This document shows positions 25,601 through 36,580 of a DNA stretch of 64,000 nucleotides, piece after piece. A model generated the notes under the pieces. It saw only the letters and a program-made list of their open reading frames with translations. It made no database searches and was not told the DNA's origin. Each line of letters starts with the position of its first letter. The stretch's first letter is position 1. The position numbers and the translations under genes are program-made. Source of the DNA: Motacilla alba alba (lineage: Eukaryota > Chordata > Aves > Passeriformes > Motacillidae); assembly GCF_015832195.1 (NCBI RefSeq), contig NC_052018.1, forward strand, positions 52,513,666-52,577,665, given 5' to 3'.

Positions 25601-28600
25601 GTTAGCAGTCCCAGGTCTTGCAGTCTGTTTTCTTCCTTGGTTGGTCTCTGCTGCCATGTCTCTCCTGCCCCAGCTGACATCAGCATAGCTGTGGCAGTGC
25701 GGGAAAGGATGAATGTTGTGGTGTGGAGAGAGGCAATGCAGGCTTATTTCTGCAACTGCCTTTCACACCATGGTCCACAGTGGGTGGCCCATCACAATAA
25801 TACCTGATCGCTTCACAAATACTAAAACTTTATCTGCTCCTTCTGTCCTAGAGATAAGAGTAATCTCATTGCACAGATTAAGAAACTGTAAGAAAAAGAG
25901 GTTTGAGAATGAGTACTTGGCAAAGTTTAAGCCTGCATTTCCTGCTTACTTAATGTTTTACTTTGTAATCTAACTAACAGTTTTAAACATAATTTCTTAG
26001 AGTATTTTAAAGTAGATATTTGTTTTATTTGTATTTATTTCCCTCTTTGTAATTCATCTTGTGAGCCAGAGGGGTTTTTTGTGTCAGCAAAAAAAATAGT
26101 TTCATAATTTTTACCAGGAACAATAACTTCTTTCTGCAGAAAGAAGAAATGCGTCCTGATACCCATATGCTCCCCTGTATTCAGGACTGTCCTCCTCCTC
26201 ACACGGAAAGGAGGACATCCATGATGGGGAACGGGTGGGACTTGGCAAGTTGGGATGGGGCTGGCCACCACTCAGCACACTGATCCCGAGGTACTGCAGG
26301 AAAAAAAGCCCAACACAGCTTCTGCCCCTTCTCTGCTTTTCAGAGCTGCCTGGGCAGGCAGGCAGGCAGATGCCTCTCAGGTCCTGTGAAGACTCTGCAT
26401 TTCTGCCGCCCTGACGCAGGTGTGGACAGTTCTGTGGACAGTCTCCTGTTCACATTGACCTATTATTTTGGCCTAAGGCCCGGGCTTTTTGCTGATGGTG
26501 CAAGCAAGCACAGGAGAGGAGTGATTTGTCAACAGTGAGTTGCTCGCAGAGAACTCAGTGTGGTTTTATTGCAGCTTCATTACAAATTTATCTTGAGTGA
26601 GTGACACCTGGGTGGGTGCATGGGTTCCTGTTGCTTAGGTGACCTGTGTGCAGCTCAGGTGGGTTACCAGGACAAATGAGGTAAAACCAAAGAGTTCCTG
26701 TTCACTACAAAACACTGGCATGTGCACATGGTGGAGGATGTTTGTGGATTGGGAAAGAAATAAGAAACAACATTTTTAAGTCTCTCTCAGAAGGGGGAAG
26801 CTGGTGAAGGGGAAACCGGGAAAAGATAACCATCAAAATATAATGGAGCCTGGGAGTCCCAGATTGCATCTAGCCTCTGTTTTCATGCCTCAGCCACCAT
26901 AGGAGACTGAAAGGGAGCCAGGATCACCAGGGCTTTGGGATGGCTTGACACAGAGCCAGCGGCTCAGACTCAGGGGAAGCTGGTGACAACCACATCCCCC
27001 ACATTTCTTCCAGTCCAGAGGGAGGGAGGCCGGGAAGCCCTGGCTTGAGCTGAGTGCTCTCAGGACTCCCAGGCTGGCTGACTCATGGCCAGGGCTGGGA
27101 AGTGGTTCTGGCTGGGCGTCAGCCCCTCTGAAGCTGCTGGAGGTCCTGGAGCCTCCGGCGTAGAAGCAGTCCCCATGCCAGGCTGACTGGCACCCGGGAA
27201 GGTGTCCTGCTATCTCGCTGCTGCTGGCATGCCTGGCCTTTGTTTCTCAGGAGCTCACTGAAACCTTTGGTCGCAGTGGACCCAGCAGGAAGAAAGCTGT
27301 GAGGAGTCAGCACTTGTGGACAGGAGTCCTCAACTCCTCATGCTCATTGATCTGCTGGCTGAGCCAGAGTTTTGCTCAGGTTCAGATGAGCAAGTAGGCC
27401 TGCAGCAAAAGCACCGTCGTGATTTAGCAAGGTGGAGCGTATAGCGGGCAGGGGATTTGGAGCAACATGGATAAATGTGCCTGAGTTAATTCTATAATGT
27501 GGGCATGCAGTGGCGGAAACGCTTCTTTCTAGCCTGAAAATGGATTAAAATGAAAAAAGCAATCTAAAGTGCTAGCATTTTTCAGAAAGGCCAAGATTCT
27601 TTCATGACAGACTACAAGGCATTACTGCCACGTTCCACCATAAGAGGGGCACTTGATCTTTATATACTGACACTCATCACAGACATGCGTACCTAAAAAT
27701 TTTCATTGAAAGTGAGAGGAAAAACACCATACCACCACCACTTAGGAGTGTATAGGATATCATTCCCCCAAGGAGACAACATTTAAACTAAAATAGGAAA
27801 ATTCCAAAAAGTGGAATAGGCTTTTGTGGTTTAAGAGCTGCAAGTTAAATGCAAGATTTTATGCTCAACCCTTTTACAAAGGGAGTATCTTTTCATATGC
27901 ATTTAATAAAACTTTTTTTTTCAAATCCTTTTTTGTCCCAAGCCTATGGAGCTCCAGTTGCTGTTTGTTGAAATACCTCATGGGCCATATGACTGTCAGT
28001 CTTCCATCTCCAAATTAGCAATGGCATTACATAAAACGTTTTCTCAGTAAAGCTTTTTATTGTGTGTGTGCAGAGTCATCACAAGATGTTTTTTGTTTGT
28101 AGTTAAGCAACACCGTATGTCATATTGTCTTAATGACTCTGTGAAGTAGATGGGACCCCGGCAGCAGCTAAAACAACTATCTCACAATGTCAAGAAATAG
28201 TTTGAAAGCATTAGGATGAATGCCAGTGTAGGGAAGAAAAGGCAGGGTAGTACATGCAAGCTCTCTGATCTCCAGCCTGTTTCTTTGTGTGGATAAGCAT
28301 CTCATTCACACATACAGGATCAACACTGCACTGCAGCAGCTTGCTGAGGAATTTCAGGAGAGGCATCATGTATCTTTTTAAGTGTCTTATGGACTTATTT
28401 CTTTTTCATTTGTATATTGTCTACATAAACAACTGCAGCCTATTACATTACAGGGATGGTCACAGAGATCATTTACAGACCAGAGAACAAACTTAACCCA
28501 TAAATGGCAAAGGGGAAATGCGGTGGCTGAGCCGGGCCTGGGTTGACCAGCTCCACATTCAACACGTATTTTTCCCTCCCCTTGCAGGTTATTTTGACGC

Positions 28601-29270
28601 TCATTCCCTGGCCATGGATTTCATGAGCATCGGCTTCCGGGAGTGCTTGACAGAAGTCGCGAGGTACCTGACTTCGGTGGAAGGTCTCGACACATCCGAC
28701 CCCCTGCGCGTTAGACTCGTGTCCCACCTGAGCACCTGCGCCTCTCAGAGGGAAGCTGCTGCCATGACCTCCTCCATGGTGCACCACCACCACCACCCCT
28801 TGCACCCTCACCACTGGGCAGCCGCCTTCCACCACCTTCCGGCCGCCCTGCTGCAGCCGAATGGACTCCACGCCTCCGATGCCGCCCCGTGCAGACTCTC
28901 CTCGGACGTGCCCCCTCACGGCTCCGCCCTGCTCACGGCCACCTTCGCCCACGCCGATGCCGCCCTCAGAGTCCCCTCCGCCGGCAGCATCGCTCCCTGT
29001 GTCCCTCCTCTCTCTACCTCCCTCTTGTCCCTGTCGGCCACTGTTCACGCCGCGGCAGCAGCAGCCACAGCTGCAGCCCAGAGCTTCCCCCTCTCCTTCT
29101 CCGGCACCTTCCCCATGCTCCCCCCCAGCGCGGCCGCCGCCGCCGTCGCTGCGGCCACCGCCATCACCCCCCCGCTGGCCGTGTCAGCCACCGCCAGCCC
29201 TCAGCAGGCTGGCACCGGGGGCGGCACCAAACCCTACCGACCCTGGGGGACTGAAGTTGGAGCCTTTTAA
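19568..29270 (+). CDS. HEY2: HEY2, hairy/enhancer-of-split related with YRPW motif 2 (complete, five coding exons)
   Basis: The coding parts are 19568-19650, 20805-20883, 20987-21070, 23668-23749 and 28588-29270. They total 1,011 bp and encode 336 aa, against 337 in human. Every junction is GT/AG and keeps frame. The product is a nuclear basic helix-loop-helix repressor that acts downstream of Notch in heart, vessel and inner-ear development; it dimerises with itself, HES or HEY proteins and binds E-boxes. The bHLH lies at about residues 48-103. Gly54 stands where HES proteins have a basic-region proline, which is a HEY hallmark. The Orange domain is at about 119-155, a His-rich segment at 175-192, alanine-rich tracts at 262-299, YRPW at 326-329, and GTEVGAF at the end. 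The start codon has A at -3, and the N-terminus ([10 protein letters not shown]) matches HEY2 rather than HEY1 or HEYL. The reading frame is intact throughout. Confidence 0.97.
19651..20804 (+). other. HEY2 intron 1
   Basis: A phase-2 intron with GTAAGT donor and TTTTGCAG acceptor. Its first 270 bp remain CpG-rich and the rest is AT-rich. I see no repeat or exon in it. Confidence 0.9.
20805..20883 (+). CDS. HEY2: HEY2 coding exon 2
   Basis: Completes codon 28 and encodes residues up to 54: a Ser/Thr/Asn-rich linker followed by the basic cluster ARKKRRG, which begins the DNA-binding region. Gly54, the HEY-specific replacement for the HES proline, is the last codon. The acceptor is TTTTGCAG and the donor GTATGT. 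Confidence 0.96.
20884..20986 (+). other. HEY2 intron 2 (103 bp)
   Basis: A very short phase-0 intron with GTATGT donor and TTGGGAATAG acceptor. The pyrimidine tract is GTTTTTTTGG. It splits the bHLH basic region, as in other HEY genes. Confidence 0.92.
20987..21070 (+). CDS. HEY2: HEY2 coding exon 3
   Basis: Encodes residues 55-82 in exactly 28 codons: the rest of the basic region ([10 protein letters not shown]), helix 1 and the start of the loop. The DNA-contacting E57, R60 and R61 positions are all present. The donor is GTAAGC. Confidence 0.96.
21071..23667 (+). other. HEY2 intron 3
   Basis: About 2.6 kb, phase 0. A T-run follows the donor and the rest is AT-rich, with a more GC-balanced part around 22.6-22.9 kb. 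The open frames in it are short and unrelated to known domains. No repeat family was recognised. Confidence 0.9.
23668..23749 (+). CDS. HEY2: HEY2 coding exon 4
   Basis: Encodes residues 83-109 and the first base of codon 110: the loop end and helix 2 ([20 protein letters not shown]...), then ATGGK. Helix 2 is unchanged in character from mammalian HEY2. The acceptor is ATCTCAAAG and the donor GTAAGG. Confidence 0.96.
23750..28587 (+). other. HEY2 intron 4
   Basis: The largest HEY2 intron, about 4.8 kb, phase 1. It contains a MIR-like remnant near 25.9 kb and a CpG-containing stretch at 24,290-24,620 that looks like a conserved element. A GGCA tetranucleotide run lies near 26,353-26,368, and a GC-richer part spans 26.1-27.4 kb. 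The acceptor is CCCTTGCAG. No additional exon is supported. Confidence 0.88.
25851..25945 (-). repeat. MIR-like ancient SINE remnant in HEY2 intron 4
   Basis: The order of blocks follows an antisense MIR: GCACAGATTAAGAAACTG, then AAGAGGTTTGAG, then CTTGGCAAAGTTTAAGCCTG. These correspond to the MIR motifs ACAGATGAGGAAACTG, AGAGGTTAAG and ACTTGCCCAAGG. Divergence is high and the ends are not clear. Confidence 0.5.
28588..29270 (+). CDS. HEY2: HEY2 coding exon 5 (terminal)
   Basis: Encodes residues 111-336. It contains the Orange domain core ([17 protein letters not shown]), the His-rich [12 protein letters not shown] segment, the alanine tracts, and [13 protein letters not shown] before TAA at 29,268-29,270. 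GC content and codon use are much higher than in the surrounding introns, as in other vertebrate HEY2 genes. The long open frames on the opposite strand and in frame +1 over this exon are composition shadows. Confidence 0.97.
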
Positions 29271-29751
29271 GTCCCCTCCCGGCCACACACACCTCTTCCC
29301 ACTCCGGCTCCCTCCTCTCGCTTTCAGCACTCGTGCATGTGCTCACACCCACGAGCCCACAGCTCCCGCGCCCATAGCCAGCCTCGGGACCCGCGGTGTG
29401 CTCCCTGCTCAGCCTGCACCCGATGGGCCCGAGCGGTGCTGGTGAGCCCGCCGAGGAACGGCGCGATTATCCTCACTGCAGATGTCGGAGAGGACGTGGG
29501 CAGACACCTTCTTCTTCTCCGTTTGTCTTGCTGGAGGCACCTTGAGGGAGCAGCAATGGCTTTCATAACGGTGTGACCATATCGGCATGTAGAGGTTTCC
29601 TGCAACACACGTAGAAATACGTAGACATTAGAACCAATAGTTCTCCAGCTATGCATCCTTGTTTGGCAGAGAGGTGAGGGATTCCATCTACCAAGGCTCC
29701 CCAGGCTAGAGAAGGAGTTCCAGTTTCATAAGTGCCTGACATTGAAAAAAT

Positions 29752-29786
29752 AATAAATAAATATATATATATATGTGTGTGTGTTC
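29752..29786 (+). repeat. AATAAA pair followed by (TA)n(TG)n microsatellite
   Basis: AATAAATAAA runs into TA repeats and then TG repeats. The AATAAA copies could act as an early HEY2 poly(A) signal with the TG run as downstream element, or the block may simply be a microsatellite. Confidence 0.75.
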
Positions 29787-29798
29787 TGCTAAAACAAA

Positions 29799-29811
29799 TA
29801 ACATTGCACTG
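29799..29811 (+). promoter_or_regulatory. Candidate miR-130/301-family target site in HEY2 3' UTR
   Basis: TAACATTGCACTG is the exact reverse complement of the first 13 bases of miR-130 (CAGUGCAAUGUUA). This is a 7mer-m8 seed match with extended pairing. Function is inferred from complementarity only. Confidence 0.45.
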
Positions 29812-30592
29812 GTATGGATATGGTATGGGAGAGAGGTGAAATTCTGCGTTGAGCTCCAGAACTAGGATACTTTTCCAGGACAGATCATGCTCTTGAAGGG
29901 GAGAGGTTTTTTTTAGCCAAAAGATTGCCTAGGAAGAATGTTTAGTTTGACAGGCCTAGTTCTCGCTTAGTTCACTTTCTTTGTACAGACTTGCCAAATT
30001 GTGACGTCTAGCATAGCATTGGCAAAAGCAATTATCTTATCAGTGCTGGGATTAATGAACGTTTCAGCATTGCCTGTGAGCCCTGAGGCACCCTTTTTTA
30101 TGGCTTAAACTTGGTGCTAGCTCTTATCTGCACAAACAGTGAATTTGTCATGCACCCAGAAGTAGCCACCTATTGAAAGTGTGCACACTCTGATAGAGTT
30201 GATTCATGCCAATACAAGAGATTCAGTATTGTAAGAGTTCAACTTAACTTATTTAGCTGTATTTGGACATTCACTTTTAGCCGATTCAGTGCAAGATCCC
30301 TCTTCTTTTCACTATCAGCTTCTGGGAGAATGATCACTCTGGGTATGAATGAAGTTATGGTAGGGACGATTTTTAAATTGGCTATTAACATGCCAACATT
30401 GTAATGTGGGTTTGATTCCAAACCAAAATGAATGTATTAATGGGATGTGAGTAAATTATTTTGTCAATACCCAGATAACTAGTGCTGCATAAAATGGTTT
30501 GCTTTCATTTTTTTATTACAGTGACTTAAAATAACCTAAGTATTTTAATACAACCAGTCAAGAACTAGAGATTTTATGTAAAAAAAAAAGAA

Positions 30593-30604
30593 AATAAAAA
30601 TAAA
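30593..30604 (+). terminator. Candidate HEY2 poly(A) signals (two AATAAA)
   Basis: AATAAA at 30,593-30,598 and again at 30,599-30,604, about 1.3 kb after the stop codon. The downstream sequence (TTTCTCTGCTGTGTGG) is T/G-rich and suits a cleavage-stimulation element. Confidence 0.5.
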
Positions 30605-30787
30605 ACACAGCATGTATTATGCACTTGATTTCTCTGCTGTGTGGAGAAAGCAATAAGCATTGAAAATGTTAAACATTATGCAGAATATACTTTAAAATAT
30701 TTGTTTTAAAAATACTGTACCTAGTCGGTCTTTTATGCATTACTTTGTTAACCTTTTTTTCTATGCAAAAGTCTTTACATATCACTA

Positions 30788-30793
30788 ATTAAA
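30788..30793 (+). terminator. Candidate distal HEY2 poly(A) signal ATTAAA
   Basis: ATTAAA is followed within 25-60 bp by T/G-rich sequence (TTTTATGGATGATTTGTTG). The AT-rich stretch before it reads like a continuous vertebrate 3' UTR. Confidence 0.45.
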
Positions 30794-33700
30794 TGAAGTC
30801 CTTTTTGACTGCGTTTTATGGATGATTTGTTGTAGCAGTATTTGTTTGCTTTTGAAGAATACTTGTGGACTCAGAGTTGTTTTCTGCCCCTGATAACAAA
30901 CCTATTGGCTGCTCTGTACTCTTCTGCTCCCCTTGCTCAGCCAGGAAACCCATCTTCTCCAGCGTGCTCTGGAATAGGCAGGGAAAAATAGCAAAGCAGC
31001 ACTGGTTTTCAGGCTTGCAAACTGGCTCTGCATTGATGGTGTGCTTCATGATACAAGCATATCTGTTCATCCTGGAGAGCCCAAAAAGTAATTGAGGTTT
31101 CCATATTCAGCTTTCCATAGAAAAGTTTAGAAGGTGAAAATGTTAACCCAATGACATAATTAATCCATAAATATATGAAATGAGAGGAGGTCGTTTTTAC
31201 AAGTTCTGGTCTTCTAATTTGACAGTTCTCACTGAGGCAAGGGCTTGTTATTGTTTCATCAGACCTGCTAAGCCCCTCTGTGGAAAGTGTGGAAAGCTCT
31301 GTTTATAAGGACGAGGACAAAGTCTTACATGTCTGCATGCCAAAATAACAGCTGGCAAGACCAAGGCACAGAAAAAGGGGATCACACCACAGCCAGCCAG
31401 ACACTTCACCCGTCATCGAAAGCCTCAGCAGCCTCAGTGGCTCACTCTCCTATCATTCTTTCTCCCAAATATTAAAGCTGGAGCTCATCCTTGCCTCTGG
31501 CATTTAAGTGAGGAGGGGTTGTCATTCACCTGAAAAAATAGACAAAAGAGGGGGAAGAAGTCTTGTAACCCCTATACTGTTAATCAACCTTGATATTCTT
31601 TGAAATAGTGTTGTTTGGGTGGAATAAGACTTTTTTTTTTGGTTAAGGGCAGAAACACTGTGCTGCTGTTCCAGCATATTTAGCAGCATACAGGTGAGGT
31701 ATCATTCACTTTCTAAATGTGTTTTTTCAAGAAAAAAGAGGACATTAATGGCTGGTAGATAAAAAGTGGGGTCTATTTGCATGAAAGAGCAGGTTGCAGC
31801 CCTACTTCACTGTAAGCTATTAACTATTAACCTGCCCTCAAAGAGCCTGGTAGGAGGTCTCTCAGGCATGTGTCACCTTAAAAAAAGGCACCCACTGACT
31901 AAGGTCTTCAATCTAATTGATGCACCTCAAAACATCGTTTCCCAAAATGCAATATTCTTCCTTGTTTTAAAAAAATTGCAGTTTGAAAATACACTGATTA
32001 GGTACACACCACTGATAGATTTCTGCAATCTGTTTGTGCTTATTCCATTTTCACTTTCAAAAAACAGGCCAGATACATGAGTTGCTGATGCGTGCTCTAT
32101 TGCTCGTTGTATTGGCTTGTGGTCTCCACTATTTCTTGTTGTGTTGTCTTTTGGTTTGGTTTGAATCAAATCACCTAGAGGACATGAGGAGCTCATCCTT
32201 CATGCCTGCTTATTCCTAGACTGTTGGGGAATGTTACCTTTCTGAGAGTGGACAAAGATTTTCCAAGTGAGAAATGAATGACAAAGACATGTATTTCACA
32301 TGTGCTGTTGGAAAGACATGAGAGGGTAACAGCTTCCAGTGGCTTTGGCTGTAGCTGTGCTAAGAGATCAGAGCTGAAGGCATCTATGCACTCTTTAAAA
32401 CAGAGCAAGGGAAACCTGTTTCCTTGGCATAACCAAGATGCAAAAGTTAGGACCCATGGCTGTGCACATGCAACCTTACTTCAGCCCTTTTCCATCTTTA
32501 TTGTGCATTCAATGAAGAATGGACCTGGATGAAGAATAGTAATAGTAATTTATACAATTTAAGAGTAGATCATGGCACATACTACAAGAACACAAGTCAG
32601 GCTGCTTGTTCAACAGTTAGCAGTTGGCTTCAACTAACTTTTCAATGGGTGGGTTTACAACTTTAAATTTCAATTATCAGGAGGATCAAAGCAGGTTATG
32701 CAATTTCCTAGAATGTTTTTCTCAAAAGGAAAAACTAAAAAACAATCCTGTCACTCAGCATTAGCAGGCTCAAAACCTTAGCCCTCAGCAATGCAAATAA
32801 AAAGCACTTAGGCGGCTGAGAGAAGATTATTACCCTAGAGAGGAGACAGGCAACTGAGAGGCAGTGCTGCCTGTCCTCCCTTTGCTGTGATTGCAAGTGG
32901 AGGAAATCCGGCATTAGGTGTTGCCTAGAAGAAAAAAACAGCTACTGTGGCCAAGGGCTGAATGCATATATACAAAAGCAGAATAATCGGCTGTGACTAC
33001 CACGGCTTGAACAACTGCCAGGAGGAGCCAGCTTATGCTGCTGCCTCCTTAGTGTCAACCTTCAAAATGTTTGCAGCTGTTTTGAAAGATGGTACTTCAA
33101 TCAGGATGCCATGAGATAAGCCTGGGACATGGATTTTGGCAAATTCTTAGGGCTATTGTAAATGAGGAATCTCTTCTTCGCAACAGGAAAAGGTCACAAG
33201 CACCTTTTATTCAAAAGATACAACATAAGAAAATACTTACATGTGAAGTGGATTTTACCAGCTCGGTAGTCACCAGCCTCATTAGTCATCTGCTTCTGTA
33301 GGCACAGATAGCCTGAGATCACAACTGAGGACCTGGGGGATTGAATGGTAGTTTTGCTCAACTTTGAGAAAAGATAAAGGAATTGGTATAGCTTTGTTTG
33401 CAAGCTTTATGTGTCCAACCTTCATTTGTGTGAGGCCACTGAGTGAACCTGAGTTAATTTTACTCAACACTGAACTTTCTACTACTGTGCACTGTTTCTC
33501 TGCTTCATCATTTTATACAGCAAATACTTGGACACTAGTGTGTAAAAATCTCAAAGGAATGAGTGCAGCAACACATCTGATCATAACCAGAAGTGATAAG
33601 CAGAGGAGCATCAGGCAGGTGCTAGAAATGCTGCAATCTTCACTCAAGGGTAAACCAAACCTCTCCTTATTTATAAATGAATTAGCGTTTTGACAGATAA

Positions 33701-36534
33701 ATCACAGATAATTTCCATAAAATACGCGCAATTATCTTTTTTGGGAGAAGGTGTGGTTGGTTTTGATTGGTTTTTTATCCTGGTAATTGCTTTTACTGGA
33801 AGTTGTAAAGTGCTATGAATGTGCAAACACAATCACTTAGTCATCATTCAGTTGTCTAAATGTTTGCCGTGTCCAAAGTTGGGTTCCAACTATCACTTTG
33901 GAGGGGGTAAGTCTCCCTTGTGTCCTGTGTCACCTCTGCCAGTCCTGTGCAGATGCCTGGGAAATCCAAGTTGCTTAAGAGGCATGATATATGTTAGGCC
34001 AGGCAACTGAATTTCTCTCTATCTTGCATCCTCTTTGGAGATACTGGATTTCAAATTTAATAATATTTTCATGTATTATCTATTTTTTTCAAAGAATTAG
34101 ACTCCTCACCAGAAGAAACAATAGTACAGTATCAAAATAATTTGGTGATAATGCATTATCATCTATCACTCCCATGGAACTAAGATCAGTCAACACCTCA
34201 ATCAGCACTAATTTTAGAAGTTCTCCTAATGCTCTGACTTCACTAGTGGTGGTGATTGTAACATGACGTCAATATAATTTGTTTTTAAAGGGATATTTTT
34301 CTGCATTTGTGGTGGCAATGTAAATCTGGGACACATGAATTAGTGTTGTACCCTAGATAGTCAAATACCAGAAGCAAAAGGAAGTGATTATGGGAAATAA
34401 AATGAAATATGTCTGGTTGAATTACTTTCAAGGTCTGAAGAGGCAGATTCCTTTTCTACAGATATACAACTGCCAATATTGAATTCAAGTAAAGCAAATT
34501 GTTTTAGACAATGTATTAACAGTGCTATTACTTATTCAACAGGAAAATCCTTTTGAGTTAGTGCCTGAATTTTGCTTACCACTCAGCTCATTTTCAGGAT
34601 TTTTCTCTTCTACCAAGAAAGTTTTCAGGATGAAAAAACACCTTGATGCAACACTGAAATTGTGGCTGCAAGGAAATTTCGAACACTGCCTATGTGAACT
34701 GCAAGACCCCTGCACCCACTCCAGGAAAGTGTCCCAATGGAAGATGTAAAGGAAATGGTTTTACCTGTAAAGAATACCCATAGATATTACCACATGGTAA
34801 GTGAAAATCTAAAAAATGAATACAAAACAATATATAAACCCAAGGAGACAAAACTGTAGTTATGTAAAGGCCTACACTTTTCCCCCCTTACTTTTGATTT
34901 AACTCAGAACACTGTATTTTTTTTGATATCTCAGAGAGAAAAGTAAGTTTATTTTTCTTGAGAAAAAGGACTTTCTCCCTCGACAAGTTTAAAACAAAAG
35001 TTAAACATTTAAGGTACACTTTCACAACTTGATTAACAGGACAAGGTCTGTTGTGTGTGGATTGTTCACATAGCTCTTAATGTCACTTGCCAGCACAGCC
35101 CTTGGTTTTATTATACAAGCCCTAAAATAAAGTAACATTGTTTTTCTCCCCACCCCCTCTCCCTCTGTTGCTTTCTAAATGTATTTTGGTGGAGAAGAAG
35201 GAAGTTTATTTCTCTTGGCTTTTCTGGGGTTTGTTTTTCTGAAGAGGCACCAGGGTGGCAAGGGGGAGCGGTGGGGGGGACTCTGGCTCCTTGGGCACCA
35301 ACAGCATCTCCTTCCCTCTGAGCAGGCAAAGCTGCTTCCTTTCCTTTTCCCTCCCCTGCCCTCTTTTTGGGCAGTTGTCTCACTGGTTGTCCCTCTCCCT
35401 CCTTTCCCAGCAGAAAGGGGATGTAACCTTTGCAAACCAGGCAGCCACCCCAGCAGGGGCTGGTGGCGAGGTCCAGCTGCCAGCCTGCGGTTTCATGAGG
35501 CTGTTTCAGTTCCTCTTAACACACTTTTTCATTTTGTCAATCATACAAGCTGAAGTGAATGTTTTCTGATAATTATCTCAGACCTTCAGCCACAATCTAC
35601 TGTGGCCAATGTCTGCCTGCTTCCCTCCTCATGTTAACAAGAATCTGATACCTGCCCTGCTGCAATGACTTTGACCCTTCAATTTATTATTGCATTCAGT
35701 GAATTAAAATGTTCCAAACAGGAACCTCAAAACAAAACAAATAAAACCATTTCTTGATACTGCTGAAAACTGACCTTCATGTGCCACCCTGTCCTCCTTC
35801 AAGGCCTGCTAAACCGACAAGAAAGATTCCCATTAGTAAATCACTATTGGATCATTAAACCTTTTTAAGGCAGTGTGTGCCTTACCAAGAGAATGAGGAT
35901 TACGACACAGCAGTGGCTGCTGCCCACCGACAATCATGGGAACCGACCTCAGTAATAAATCCATTAATTATCTGGCTCACTTTGACCGGTTCTCACGCCA
36001 GAGCCGCTCCTTTGATGTGACCGTCAAAACCTAAGGATGCCCAATAGCAGTAGACACCAACAAAACAAAAGAGAAGTAATAATTCAATATAAATATGTAA
36101 GAACCTGCTTGCCCATATGCCCAGCTTTTGCAGTGGAGTGTTTCTGTGCCTGTGATTCAAACTGGAGGCAAAAAAAAGGGGGAAATAAAGCTCTTCTCCT
36201 GTATATAACCTTTAAAGTGGAGAAGAACTAGGCACGTTAGAGATATTTTTTAGCTATTGTTGACATGCATGACTTTTTCAGTCCCTGTTGCTTTTCAAAA
36301 TCAGTGTTACAGTTCATCATTAATATGACTTAGAACTTGTCCTGCAAAGGAACTAAGGAGGGAAACAGAGGAACTATTCCTCTTCAGTGTGATTATTTGT
36401 ATAAACAAAATTCTTTATGCTTTTAAGCCCCCTGCAGGACCAAAACTTTATAGAATGCATTTTTAAAAGTTTTGGGTGTAAAGCTACTTTTTGAGTGTTT
36501 AAATACAGAAATACAACTTGTTTGTTAATTCACA

Positions 36535-36580
36535 TCTTGGCTACTCACTGGTAAAGTGGGAATAGTGTTAATTAATACTT
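36535..36580 (+). repeat. Possible MIR-like remnant
   Basis: TACTCACTGGTAAAGTGGGAATAGTG resembles the MIR segment CTCATCTGTAAAATGGGAATAATA in sense orientation. It is short and degenerate, so chance similarity is possible. Confidence 0.3.

Larger units (their letters stand above)
29271..30810 (+). other. HEY2: HEY2 3' UTR (probable extent)
   Basis: Follows the stop codon. The first 300 bp are GC-rich and the remainder AT-rich. Possible poly(A) signals are AATAAA at 29,752-29,761 (two overlapping), 30,593-30,604 (two adjacent) and ATTAAA at 30,788-30,793. The last is followed by a GT-rich stretch and gives about 1.5 kb, similar to the mammalian HEY2 3' UTR. The UTR holds a 13-base complement to miR-130 family microRNAs at 29,799-29,811 and a miR-144 seed match at 30,712-30,719. 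The exact end is inferred. Confidence 0.7.

Noticed and set aside
28473..29445. 190-codon antisense frame and 194-codon +1 frame over HEY2 exon 5
   Set aside because: They are shadows of the GC-rich HEY2 exon 5, whose frame is proven by domains and splice phase.
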